Part shown: positions 25,337-31,936 of the stretch, piece by piece
Layout of the letters: each line of letters opens with the position of its first letter
Position numbering within the stretch: position 1 is the first letter of the stretch
Assembly: GCA_913020705.1 (NCBI GenBank)
Contig: CAJWBY010000034.1
Span: 1 to 31,936 of the forward strand
DNA from: an uncultured Colwellia sp.
GTDB taxonomy: Bacteria; Pseudomonadota; Gammaproteobacteria; Enterobacterales; Alteromonadaceae
Direction of reading: 5' to 3'
Length of the DNA stretch: 31,936 bases
The notes under the pieces: generated by a model
Told to the model about the DNA's origin: nothing
The model's database searches: none
The model's input: only the letters and a program-made list of their open reading frames with translations
Translations under genes and position numbers: made by a program

Positions 25337-25807
25337 ATGTTTATTATTTCACCATTTGTTGTGTTGTGCAGCTCCTTAGTATTATTTGTCTTGATAATTG
25401 CTTACATTTATCGTCAGAAAGTTGATCTTCAACGTGTCAATAAAAGGCTTCAAACACAGGTTGATGCACAAGAACTGCTCCTTATTGAATTACAGTCTTC
25501 TAAAGAAGATATAAATAAACAATTAGCAAAGTTAGAGCGCAACTTTAAAAGTCAAAGTATTGAAAATGAACAAGTAAGTAAGCAACTTGAGCATAGAATT
25601 AAGTCATTACAACAAGACAACATTTCTCAGAAAGAACTCGTAGTTCAAATTCAAAACCAACAGCCTCAAGACAAGCTATATTCTAGAGCATTTAAATTAG
25701 TTGAGTTGGGTGCAGATATTGAAGAAGTGGTTCGTGAATGTGATATACCGCTTGCCGAAGCTGAAATGTTGATATCGGTACATAGAAACAAAACTAACCC
25801 TTCCTAA
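25337..25807 (+). CDS. fipA: DUF2802 membrane protein, probable FlhF partner FipA
   Basis: The 156-residue product has one N-terminal membrane helix (about 5-25), a Gln/Lys/Glu-rich coiled coil (about 30-108), and a C-terminal DUF2802 domain, LYSRAFKLVELGADIEEVVR followed by ECDIPLAEAEMLISVHR, with G125, C135, E141/E143 and L145. FipA proteins of Vibrio, Shewanella and Pseudomonas share this layout and are encoded at the end of the flagellar-chemotaxis cluster; they recruit FlhF to the pole. The name here rests on domain and position. It starts 25 bp after the cheW terminator, with AAGAAG near ATG 25337, so it is either read through at low level or has its own promoter. Confidence 0.82.
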   Translation: MFIISPFVVLCSSLVLFVLIIAYIYRQKVDLQRVNKRLQTQVDAQELLLIELQSSKEDINKQLAKLERNFKSQSIENEQVSKQLEHRIKSLQQDNISQKELVVQIQNQQPQDKLYSRAFKLVELGADIEEVVRECDIPLAEAEMLISVHRNKTNPS

Positions 25808-25878
25808 TTATTAAACACTCTATTTTTTGTTACGGATTGTAAATATTTAATAGTTTTATGTTGCATTACTTTCCTCCA

Positions 25879-25887
25879 TGATAAACT
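25879..25887 (+). promoter_or_regulatory. Candidate extended -10 promoter before mlaA
   Basis: TGATAAACT at 25879-25887 resembles an extended -10 (TGn followed by a four-of-six match to TATAAT). TTGCAT at 25861 could act as -35, but the 15-nt spacing is short. It is well placed for mlaA, starting about 30 nt downstream. Weak evidence. Confidence 0.25.
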
Positions 25888-25917
25888 GCATTTTTATTTC
25901 CATATCAAGGACAACAA

Positions 25918-26715
25918 GTGAAAGTCGCAGATAAATTTTCTCAATTCTTTAATCGTCAAACTAAAAAAATCATTACTATTCTAGTCGTGTTGTTTATTAC
26001 TGCCTGCTCATCAGTCCCATCAACTGATGAAGAAACTACTACAGATTCTAATGACCCTCTTGAGTCTATTAACCGTCCACTCTGGACATTTACTTGGGAC
26101 TACGCAGATAAATATGTATTGAAACCAGCGTCAGAAACTTATGTTGAGTATATGCCAACAGGTTTTAGAACGGGTTTACATAATGTAGCCTTAAACTTAA
26201 ATGAACCATCAACAATCATTAACAATCTCTTACAGGGAAAATTTAGTGAAGCAGGAAAAAGTACAGGGCGCTTTGTGCTTAACTCAACGATAGGCTTGTT
26301 CGGCTTCTTTGACCCCGCAAGCGATTTTGACTGGATGCGTAACCAAGAAGAATTCGGTGAAGTATTAGGATCGTATGGTATAGATAATGGTCCTTATCTT
26401 ATGGTATTAGGACCAAGTTCTGTTCGTGAAGAAGTAGGAGATTACGTTGACAGTTACTACTGGCCATTAGCCATAATTGATTTTTGGCCAAATTTGTTTC
26501 GTCAAGCTGTGCTTGGCCTTGAAACGAGAGCTGCTCTTTCTCAGCAAGAACAAATCATCAACGACTCTATTGACCCCTATGAGTTTGTTAAAAATGCTTA
26601 TTTTCAGAATATGGAATATAAAGTTTATGATGGAAACCCACCTATCGTCATTGATAATGAAGATGAGATTGATAGTTTTTTAGACGAGCTTGATGATTTA
26701 GATGATCTTGAGTAA
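25918..26715 (+). CDS. mlaA: Outer-membrane lipid asymmetry lipoprotein MlaA (VacJ; GTG start)
   Basis: MlaA sits in the outer membrane and removes misplaced phospholipids from the outer leaflet, passing them to MlaC. The 265-residue product has a lipoprotein signal with lipobox FITAC at residues 26-30 (C30 lipidated, Ser at +2, consistent with outer-membrane sorting). The conserved core contains DPLESINRPLWTFTWDYADK, NVALNLNEPSTIINNLLQGK, GRFVLNSTIGLFGFFDPASD, FGEVLGSYGIDNGPYLMVLG and PSSVREEVGDYVDSY. The acidic tail is Asp-rich. The start GTG 25918 has AAGGA 6 nt upstream. The rest of the Mla system is not in the window. A hairpin terminator follows. Confidence 0.95.
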   Translation: MKVADKFSQFFNRQTKKIITILVVLFITACSSVPSTDEETTTDSNDPLESINRPLWTFTWDYADKYVLKPASETYVEYMPTGFRTGLHNVALNLNEPSTIINNLLQGKFSEAGKSTGRFVLNSTIGLFGFFDPASDFDWMRNQEEFGEVLGSYGIDNGPYLMVLGPSSVREEVGDYVDSYYWPLAIIDFWPNLFRQAVLGLETRAALSQQEQIINDSIDPYEFVKNAYFQNMEYKVYDGNPPIVIDNEDEIDSFLDELDDLDDLE

Positions 26716-26738
26716 ATTCTAACTATAATTAACTGAAA

Positions 26739-26770
26739 TGGAGCGTAACATTAGTTAAGCTCCACATTTT
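26739..26770 (+). terminator. Hairpin terminator after mlaA
   Basis: TGGAGC (26739-26744) pairs with GCTCCA (26759-26764); inside it, TAAC pairs with GTTA after one G/A mismatch, leaving an ATTA loop. CATTTT follows. It lies 23 bp beyond the mlaA stop. A weaker AT-rich hairpin (TTTATCTC 26807-26814 with GAGATAAA 26824-26831) sits further on, between the convergent genes. Confidence 0.6.
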
Positions 26771-26806
26771 CTACTACAGATTATTGAAGCCATTTAAAAT
26801 ACAGGT

Positions 26807-26831
26807 TTTATCTCTTTTGGGATGAGATAAA
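26807..26831. other. Inverted repeat between convergent mlaA and small minus-strand gene
   Basis: A perfect 8-bp stem (TTTATCTC with GAGATAAA) and a 9-nt loop lie 22 bp beyond the stop of the minus-strand gene. On neither strand is it followed by a clear T-run, so termination is only a guess. Its location between convergent genes fits a 3'-end processing or terminator structure. Confidence 0.3.
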
Positions 26832-26853
26832 CACTCCCCTAAGGTAAAATCCT

Positions 26854-27165
26854 CTAGACTTTCGATAAATCGTTGAACTGCTTGATTGCATTAACCAGAT
26901 ATTTACGCGTAAAAAGTAAAGATATAGGGCGTAGTAAAATAAAATAAACAACTAATACACTAAAAAGTGATAGTACAAAGAATATCCCTTCTAATTGAGC
27001 CATAAATAGAAATGGCGGCACCAACATTATTAATTTCAATATATTTAAAACTAACTTTTCTGGTGCAGTTAGTTTATTTGCTGCCAGTGTTAATATCTGT
27101 TGACGTTGCTGTAAAGTAAAGCTTTCCAACTCCGAAAGCTTATTTGTTGAAAATATAAAAGCCAT
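26854..27165 (-). CDS. Small two-helix membrane protein, DUF6170-like
   Basis: This is the only well-supported minus-strand gene. The 103-residue product has a polar N-terminal part (STNKLSELESFTLQQRQQIL), a conserved-looking LTAPEKLVLNILKLIMLVPP, two hydrophobic segments (about residues 41-57 and 61-82) and a basic end with RKYLVNAIKQFNDLSK. It resembles the short DUF6170 proteins of Alteromonadales from memory; no function is known to me. Start is ATG at 27165, or GTG one codon earlier; neither has a strong ribosome site. It is convergent with mlaA and divergent from ribH. Absence of long overlapping frames and the membrane layout support a real gene. Confidence 0.65.
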   Translation of the reverse strand: MAFIFSTNKLSELESFTLQQRQQILTLAANKLTAPEKLVLNILKLIMLVPPFLFMAQLEGIFFVLSLFSVLVVYFILLRPISLLFTRKYLVNAIKQFNDLSKV

Positions 27166-27253
27166 CACTACTTGTTATTTAATGAATAATGATAACATTC
27201 TACAGTATTTTTGTTATTTATTAAGCAAACAAGTACCCGATCGTCTCATGTTT

Positions 27254-27262
27254 TGTTAGAAT
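27254..27262 (+). promoter_or_regulatory. Candidate extended -10 promoter before ribH
   Basis: TGTTAGAAT at 27254-27262 is an extended -10 (TG, one base, TAGAAT matching five of six). A start near 27269 would give a 24-nt leader to the ribH ATG at 27293. No good -35 is seen. It would drive the ribH-nusB-thiL-pgpA run. Confidence 0.35.
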
Positions 27263-27292
27263 TGCGGAAAATTTTATATGAGTGAATTATAA

Positions 27293-27757
27293 ATGAATAT
27301 CATTGAAGCTAATTTTGACGCAGCCGGTAAAAAAATTGCCATCGTTGTTTCACGTTTTAACAGTTTTGTCGTTGAAAGTTTATTAGAAGGTGCTGTAGAT
27401 GCACTGAAGCGCCACGGTAATGTTGCTGATAACGATATAACAGTTGTTCGTGTACCTGGTGCATACGAATTACCTGTGGCAGCAAAACGTATTGCTAGTA
27501 AAGGTAACTTCGATGGAATTATTGCTATTGGTGCAGTAATTCGTGGTGGAACACCGCACTTTGATTTCGTTGCAGGTGAATGTAACAAAGGCTTAGCGCA
27601 AGTTTCAATGGAATTCACTATTCCTGTGGCTTTTGGTGTTATTACTACTGATACCGTTGAGCAAGCAATAGATCGTGCCGGATTGAAGGCAGGTAATAAA
27701 GGCGCAGAAGCGGCTTTAAGTGCTTTAGAAATGGTTAATGTTTTAGACAAGTTATAA
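27293..27757 (+). CDS. ribH: 6,7-dimethyl-8-ribityllumazine synthase RibH
   Basis: RibH joins the ribitylaminouracil intermediate with dihydroxybutanone phosphate in the penultimate step of riboflavin synthesis. The 154-residue length is normal. Motifs: [14 protein letters not shown] (substrate-binding F22, N23), [28 protein letters not shown] with catalytic H89, and [17 protein letters not shown]. The pairing with nusB 12 bp downstream is the classic gammaproteobacterial arrangement. No riboflavin riboswitch precedes it (the leader is far too short). Confidence 0.97.
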   Translation: MNIIEANFDAAGKKIAIVVSRFNSFVVESLLEGAVDALKRHGNVADNDITVVRVPGAYELPVAAKRIASKGNFDGIIAIGAVIRGGTPHFDFVAGECNKGLAQVSMEFTIPVAFGVITTDTVEQAIDRAGLKAGNKGAEAALSALEMVNVLDKL

Positions 27758-27769
27758 CCGGAGTTTTTT

Positions 27770-28186
27770 GTGAAACCATCACCTAGAAGAAAAGCACGTG
27801 AGTTAGCCGTTCAAGCTATTTATTCATGGCAGCTAAGTCAAAACTCAGTGACTGATATTGAAGTTAATTTTTTAACTGATAACAGTGCACGTCGATTTGA
27901 TATCCCATATTTTCAGCAATTACTTCATGGAGTAACTAAGTCAGTAGGCTCTATTGATGAAGCTATTTCGCCTCATGTTGATCGTCCGCTTGAAGAAGTA
28001 GACCACGTCGAGAAAGCTATTTTACGTGTTGCTATTTATGAATTGAAAGATTGTAAAGATGTACCTTATAAAGTTGTTATCAATGAAGCGATAGAATTAG
28101 CAAAATCATTTGCCGCTGATGATAGTCACAAATTTGTAAACGGCGTGCTTGATAAAGCTGTTAAACTCATTCGTCCTGAAGAATAA
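27770..28186 (+). CDS. nusB: Transcription antitermination factor NusB (GTG start)
   Basis: NusB binds boxA RNA with NusE (S10) in the antitermination complex of rRNA operons. The 138-residue product is all-helical and typical: [73 protein letters not shown] and [12 protein letters not shown]. The start is GTG 27770, with CCGGAG about 6 nt upstream. It is in the same run as ribH and thiL. Confidence 0.97.
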   Translation: MKPSPRRKARELAVQAIYSWQLSQNSVTDIEVNFLTDNSARRFDIPYFQQLLHGVTKSVGSIDEAISPHVDRPLEEVDHVEKAILRVAIYELKDCKDVPYKVVINEAIELAKSFAADDSHKFVNGVLDKAVKLIRPEE

Positions 28187-28226
28187 TTTCTTCTCATAAT
28201 ACGATAAGCAAAGGAACCGCTTCTGT

Positions 28227-29204
28227 ATGAAAGAATTTGAACTCATTCGTCGGTACTTTACTGAGCAAGTAGTAAAGCGCAAAGATGTATATTTAGGCAT
28301 CGGTGACGATTGTGCACTAATTACCCCAAGTGAAAGGCAGCACATTGCTGTAACAACCGATACATTAGTTGCAGGTGTTCATTTTCCTTTAGATACTTCT
28401 CCTCGTGCTATTGGTCATAAATCAATAGCAGTTAACTTATCAGATCTTGCCGCTATGGGGGCAGAGCCTAGTTGGATTTCTTTAGCCATAACGCTTCCTG
28501 AAATTGATGAAGATTGGATTGATGAGTTTTGTACCGGCGTATTTGAGCTTTGTGAATTTTATAATGTACAGTTGATTGGTGGTGATACTACTCAAGGGCC
28601 GCTCAGTATTACAGTAACGGCACAAGGACAAATTCCTTTTGAAAAACATATTTCACGTTCTGGTGCTAAAGCAGGAGACTGGTTATACGTTACAGGGGAA
28701 ATTGGTGGAGCAGCACTTGCATTGCAACATATACTCGGTAATGTAAAAGTCGAGCCCAAATATCAAGATGAAATAAAAAAACGTTTAGATTTTCCAAAAG
28801 CTCGGGTTTTAGCTGGTCAAGCATTACGTGAGTATGCAACTTCGGCGATAGATTTGTCTGATGGGTTAGTCGCAGATCTTGGGCATATTTGTAAAGCTTC
28901 AGGTGTCGGCGCTAATATTGTACTTGATGATCTGCCCATCCCTGAAGCATTGATCGATACAGTAGGATTAGAAAGTGCCTATGATCTAGCCTTAAAAGGC
29001 GGTGACGATTACGAACTATTATTTAGTGTTGCCGAAGATAATAAGGTGGGAATGGAAACCGCACTCGCTAATACAGGCAATAAAGTCACTTGTATAGGTC
29101 AATTAAATGGCTCAGTTAAAATTACTACCACGTTAAATAATAAACCAGTTAGTATTAAAGTTCAGAACTTTGAACACTTTATAAAACCACCTACTGATAA
29201 ATAA
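28227..29204 (+). CDS. thiL: Thiamine-monophosphate kinase ThiL
   Basis: ThiL phosphorylates thiamine monophosphate to the active cofactor thiamine diphosphate. The 325-residue product has the PurM-like layout: LGIGDDCALI (about 23-32), TTDTLVAGVHFPLDTSPRAI followed by GHKSIAVNLSDLAAMGAEP, LIGGDTTQGPLSITVTAQG, TGEIGGAALALQ, AIDLSDGLVADLGHICKASG and LALKGGDDYELLFSV. The metal-binding Asp residues are all present. AAGGA stands 11 nt before ATG 28227, slightly far. It is 40 bp after nusB and 13 bp before pgpA. Confidence 0.96.
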   Translation: MKEFELIRRYFTEQVVKRKDVYLGIGDDCALITPSERQHIAVTTDTLVAGVHFPLDTSPRAIGHKSIAVNLSDLAAMGAEPSWISLAITLPEIDEDWIDEFCTGVFELCEFYNVQLIGGDTTQGPLSITVTAQGQIPFEKHISRSGAKAGDWLYVTGEIGGAALALQHILGNVKVEPKYQDEIKKRLDFPKARVLAGQALREYATSAIDLSDGLVADLGHICKASGVGANIVLDDLPIPEALIDTVGLESAYDLALKGGDDYELLFSVAEDNKVGMETALANTGNKVTCIGQLNGSVKITTTLNNKPVSIKVQNFEHFIKPPTDK

Positions 29205-29217
29205 CTGAAGTTAATTA

Positions 29218-29685
29218 ATGAGTAAAACTACAGAGAATTTTCGTATAACTAACCCAATCCATTTCCTAGCCTTAGGATTTGGGAGTGGGCTATTACCTAA
29301 AGCTCCAGGGACTTTTGGTACACTTGCCGCTATTCCTTTATATTTATTGCTTGCTCCTTCTTCGGTGAGTATTTATTTAGTTAGTGTTATTGTAATGAGT
29401 ATTGCGGGTATTTATATTTGTGGTCAGGCTGCAAAAGATGCTGGCGTTCATGACCATGGTGCTATTGTTTGGGATGAGATCGTTGGCTTTTTAATTACGA
29501 TGTTTATGATCCCTTTAAGTTGGAAAAGTGTCATTGTTGGATTTATCTTGTTCCGAATCTTTGATATTTTTAAACCTTGGCCAATTTCATTTATAGATAA
29601 AAATGTACACGGTGGTTTAGGTATAATGTTGGATGATATTATTGCTGGTCTTGCTGCCCTAGCTTGCATGCATTTAATATTCTAA
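29218..29685 (+). CDS. pgpA: Phosphatidylglycerophosphatase A PgpA
   Basis: PgpA dephosphorylates phosphatidylglycerophosphate to phosphatidylglycerol in the inner membrane. The 155-residue product has the signature GSGLLPKAPGTFGTLAAIPL at about 22-41, HDHGAIVWDEIVGFLITMF, FRIFDIFKPWPISFIDK and a final LDDIIAGLAALACM. Several hydrophobic helices fit an integral membrane enzyme. The nusB-thiL-pgpA order is common in gammaproteobacteria. The downstream 288 bp are non-coding. Confidence 0.95.
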   Translation: MSKTTENFRITNPIHFLALGFGSGLLPKAPGTFGTLAAIPLYLLLAPSSVSIYLVSVIVMSIAGIYICGQAAKDAGVHDHGAIVWDEIVGFLITMFMIPLSWKSVIVGFILFRIFDIFKPWPISFIDKNVHGGLGIMLDDIIAGLAALACMHLIF

Positions 29686-29846
29686 TCAATATTATACGTT
29701 ACTCGTTATTCCCCTGAGTTCAACTTATTGTGTTCTTTTTCCTATCACACTAGGTCATTTAGTTTCTTTAACAATATTGTAAACTTTGAAGTGCAACAAT
29801 TTGTTGACAGCTTAACCTTCAGAAAAATATCTCAATGTTCTCATTA

Positions 29847-29872
29847 ATACCAATTAAATTTCTCATTGGTAT
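29847..29872. repeat. Inverted repeat ATACCAAT/ATTGGTAT upstream of fahA
   Basis: ATACCAAT (29847-29854) and ATTGGTAT (29865-29872) are perfect 8-bp arms around TAAATTTCTC. From memory, very similar ATACCAAT...ATTGGTAT elements occur dispersed in intergenic DNA of Colwellia-like genomes; this window shows just the one copy. The right arm overlaps a -10 promoter element. Confidence 0.6.
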
Positions 29873-29875
29873 AAT
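29867..29875 (+). promoter_or_regulatory. Extended -10 promoter for fahA
   Basis: TGGTATAAT has the TGn extension and a perfect TATAAT at 29870-29875. Transcription would start near 29882, leaving a leader of about 90 nt before the fahA ATG. No -35 with good spacing is visible, which extended -10 promoters tolerate. The right arm of the inverted repeat supplies the TG and the first bases of the -10. Confidence 0.5.
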
Positions 29876-29973
29876 GCCGCGTATTATTAAATTATCTCTA
29901 TACTTACTTGTATTTTAAAACGTATATTGCGTTTTATCAGCGTAAGTCTTAAATTTCAGGAGTTTTTCAGCCA

Positions 29974-31296
29974 ATGTCTAACATGAGCATCTTAAATGAA
30001 ACCCACAATCCAGCACTTTCTAGCTGGCTTGTTACTGCTAATGAAGCTAACACCGATTTTCCTATTCAGAACTTACCTTTTGCCGTATTTAAAAGAGCAA
30101 ATATTAATGAAGCATTTCGTGGAGGTGTCGCCATTGGTGATCAAGTTATTGATTTAACCGCCCTAAGTAATCTAGGAATCTTTGATGGTCTTGCTCAAAG
30201 TGGTTTGAAAGCATGTAGTGCACCGCAATTGAATGACTATATGTCGATGGGTAAAGCAACGTGGAGCGCATTACGTTTAGCGCTTTCAAATGCACTTAAA
30301 GAAGGTTCGTCTGTGAAGCAACAAGTCGAAGCTTGTTTAATTGCTCAATCTGACGTTGAATATGCTTTACCTTGTAATATCGGAGATTACACTGATTTTT
30401 ACACGTCTATTCATCATGCAACATCAGTTGGTTTAAAGTTCCGTCCTGATAATCCACTATTACCTAATTATAAATGGGTACCCATTGGTTATCACGGGCG
30501 TTCATCTTCTATTGATGTTTCAGGTCGTGATTTCAAGCGTCCTTCAGGTCAAACTAAAGCACCAACTGCAGCACAACCATCATTCGGTCCGTGTAAGCGT
30601 CTTGATTACGAATTAGAAGTTGGTATTTTTATTGGTAAAGGTAATGACTTAGGTGATGCTATTTCTATTGATAATGCTGAAGATCATGTTTTTGGTCTAT
30701 GTATCTTTAACGATTGGTCTGCTCGTGATATTCAAGGTTGGGAATATCAACCATTAGGGCCATTCTTATCAAAAAGTTTTGCGTCAACTATTTCACCATG
30801 GATTGTAACTTCTGAAGCATTGGCACCTTATAAATCAGAATGGACACGAGATTTGGCAGACCCACAGCCTATGCCATATTTAGAATCTAAGCAAAACCGT
30901 GAGCAGGGCTCTTTAGATCTTAACTTGCAAGTGCTTATTGAAACTGAATCTATGCGTAATGCACAGCAAGAGCCAGTAAAACTGTCAGAGTCAAACTTTA
31001 AAGATTCATATTGGACAGTCGCACAAATGGTTGCTCACCATACAGTGAATGGTTGTAACCTTCGCTCAGGTGATATGTTTGGCAGTGGTACTCAATCGGG
31101 TCCTAATCCTGATGAAGCAGGCTCTATGCTTGAATTGTCTAATGCTGGCTCTGAGCCTATTACATTGCCAAATGGTGAAACTCGCACTTTCTTAGAAGAT
31201 GGTGACTGTATAACGATGAAAGGTTGGTGTAAAAAAGACGGTGCTGCACGGATTGGTTTTGGTGAAGTCAGTGCTACTCTTTTAGCGGCTAACTAA
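29974..31296 (+). CDS. fahA: Fumarylacetoacetase FahA
   Basis: FahA hydrolyses fumarylacetoacetate to fumarate and acetoacetate, the last step of tyrosine/homogentisate breakdown. The 440-residue product matches the two-domain eukaryote-like family. An SH3-like N-terminal domain (to about 120) is followed by the active site DFYTSIHHATSVGLKFRP, with D141, Y143, catalytic H148 and R157, VPIGYHGRSSS, metal ligands E213 and E215 (DYELEVGIF), and D247 in FNDWSARDIQGWEYQPLGPF. All correspond to the known human active-site residues. Start ATG 29974 has AGGAG about 11 nt upstream; an ATG at 29983 is further away. hmgA and maiA are not in the window. Confidence 0.96.
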   Translation: MSNMSILNETHNPALSSWLVTANEANTDFPIQNLPFAVFKRANINEAFRGGVAIGDQVIDLTALSNLGIFDGLAQSGLKACSAPQLNDYMSMGKATWSALRLALSNALKEGSSVKQQVEACLIAQSDVEYALPCNIGDYTDFYTSIHHATSVGLKFRPDNPLLPNYKWVPIGYHGRSSSIDVSGRDFKRPSGQTKAPTAAQPSFGPCKRLDYELEVGIFIGKGNDLGDAISIDNAEDHVFGLCIFNDWSARDIQGWEYQPLGPFLSKSFASTISPWIVTSEALAPYKSEWTRDLADPQPMPYLESKQNREQGSLDLNLQVLIETESMRNAQQEPVKLSESNFKDSYWTVAQMVAHHTVNGCNLRSGDMFGSGTQSGPNPDEAGSMLELSNAGSEPITLPNGETRTFLEDGDCITMKGWCKKDGAARIGFGEVSATLLAAN

Positions 31297-31381
31297 TTTT
31301 TGCTGTATATTTTGTAAAAATGTTTCTTTTTATCAATTAATTAAGCCGTTCTTTTGTTAATTGTACATATATTCATACGAT

Positions 31382-31416
31382 AATAGCTCTTTCATTGATG
31401 ACAGGGCTATTTTTTT
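31382..31416 (+). terminator. Intrinsic terminator after fahA
   Basis: AATAGCTC (31382-31389) pairs with GGGCTATT (31404-31411), one G:T wobble in eight pairs, followed by a run of seven T (31410-31416). It lies 86 bp after the fahA stop and fits a single-gene fahA transcript. Confidence 0.75.
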
Positions 31417-31707
31417 ATGTGATCCATAGGCAATTGGTAATTAAACATTGCAGAGTCTTTAATTTGGAAGACAATAGTTATGACATATAAAGTGCTTAAA
31501 GTGAGAGATTAAACTCCGAGCTCATTGGTTGTCAGTGATTTATAAGTTACGCGGTTAACTTCACATATTTTGAAAGCGCAGGCAAAAGGAAATTGCTTAT
31601 TGTAGAGTTAACATAAGATTATTACGCTTTATGACATTACTTTATTGTAATAAATATCAGCTCCGGTGATTTGCTTTAGCGTGACTAGATGCACTATCTG
31701 AATACAC

Positions 31708-31857
31708 TTACGTCATGTGAAACAAGGTAATGGTTTGTCTTAATAAAGAATGAAAGTGGACGCTCTTCAAAACCTTAGAATATTTAAAGCTAATAATACT
31801 ATTAACTAAAAAACTTAACATCACTAACAATTTCAGACTAATTTTACTGTACTTCAT
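31708..31857 (-). CDS. Possible 49-aa small secreted or membrane peptide
   Basis: On the minus strand, ATG at 31857 opens 49 codons to TAA (31708-31710). GGGGAG stands 6 nt before the ATG, one of the best ribosome sites in this region. The N-terminus (MKYSKISLKLLVMLSFLVNS) looks like a signal peptide or anchor: Lys-rich, then hydrophobic. The rest is basic with three His and no recognised domain. It could be a small protein or the remnant 5' end of a degraded secreted-protein gene. An inverted repeat and -35/-10-like hexamers lie just upstream. Confidence 0.35.
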   Translation of the reverse strand: MKYSKISLKLLVMLSFLVNSIISFKYSKVLKSVHFHSLLRQTITLFHMT

Positions 31858-31883
31858 AAATTACTCCCCACTGATTTAATATG

Positions 31884-31906
31884 ATTGATTCGAAACATGA
31901 ATCAAT
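31884..31906 (-). promoter_or_regulatory. Inverted repeat (possible operator) upstream of small minus-strand ORF
   Basis: ATTGATTC (31884-31891) and GAATCAAT (31899-31906) are perfect 8-bp arms with a 7-nt spacer. Read on the minus strand, TTGATT can serve as a -35, followed 18 nt later by TATTAA as a -10, so the repeat would overlap the promoter, as an operator does. The start codon is 27 bp past the repeat edge. An mRNA hairpin or chance are alternatives. Confidence 0.35.
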
Positions 31907-31936
31907 TCCTCTAAAACCTCGATTAATGTATCACTT

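Larger units (their letters stand above)
29686..29973. other. Intergenic region between pgpA and fahA
   Basis: This stretch has no gene: reading both strands gives only frames of about 15 codons. It contains an 8-bp inverted repeat with an embedded extended -10 (29847-29875) and a fahA ribosome site (AGGAG at about 29958-29962). I see no strong terminator for the ribH-pgpA run. Confidence 0.7.
31417..31936. other. Right-edge region with no long gene
   Basis: About 520 bp with no frame above 60 codons on either strand. It holds one short minus-strand candidate (31708-31857) with an upstream inverted repeat, described separately. A 10-codon frame with a GGAAG ribosome-like site starts at ATG 31480 but looks meaningless. 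I see no RNA gene or mobile-element end. The rest could be a decayed gene or a control region of a gene beyond the edge. Confidence 0.6.

Noticed and set aside
27169..27292. FMN riboswitch before ribH
   Set aside because: The space is too short and lacks the conserved FMN aptamer elements.
27274..27750. 158-codon minus-strand frame opposite ribH
   Set aside because: It mirrors ribH almost end to end; RibH motifs are unmistakable on the + strand.
29814..29819. Consensus -35 TTGACA upstream of fahA
   Set aside because: No -10 hexamer is found at 16-18 nt; the extended -10 at 29867 is a better candidate.

Overview
The window is one continuous piece of chromosome from an AT-rich marine gammaproteobacterium. 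Gene content, gene order and protein flavour point to Alteromonadales, most likely a Colwellia/Thalassotalea-type organism; this is inference from familiarity, not from a search. Almost everything is on the + strand and densely packed.

Region 1 (1-13369) is the polar-flagellum assembly cluster. It holds the 3' end of fliG, then fliH-fliI-fliJ (switch and export ATPase complex), fliK (hook-length control), fliL, fliM-fliN (C-ring), fliO-fliP-fliQ-fliR-flhB (export gate, several genes joined by 1-nt TAATG overlaps) and flhA. Two good sigma-54-type -24/-12 sites, before fliK and before flhA, split it into transcription units as in class II genes of Vibrio and Shewanella.

Region 2 (13457-25807) is the regulation, polarity and chemotaxis block: flhF and flhG (flagellar placement and number), fliA (sigma-28), cheY-cheZ-cheA, a strong hairpin terminator, cheB, a second-type stator pair (motC-motD), the polar array partitioning genes parC-parP, cheW, another strong terminator, and a DUF2802 membrane protein matching the FlhF partner FipA. 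FlhF, CheY and ParC appear to start with TTG.

Region 3 (25918-29685) is housekeeping: the outer-membrane lipid transport lipoprotein mlaA, a lone minus-strand small membrane protein (DUF6170-like), then ribH-nusB-thiL-pgpA.

Region 4 (29686-31936) is a 288-bp intergenic stretch with an inverted repeat that contains an extended -10 promoter, the tyrosine-catabolism gene fahA with its own terminator, and about 640 bp with no long ORF. That last stretch holds one plausible 49-codon minus-strand small ORF with a good ribosome binding site, preceded by an inverted repeat.

I see no tRNA, rRNA, CRISPR, transposase or phage gene. I do not find a clearly undescribed multi-gene system. The most interesting signals are FliM-like CheY-docking peptides repeated three times in CheA in place of a normal P2 domain, a 48-bp in-frame minisatellite in a very long FliK, a possible coupled micro-ORF between fliI and fliJ, and the small ORF with its inverted repeat at the right edge.
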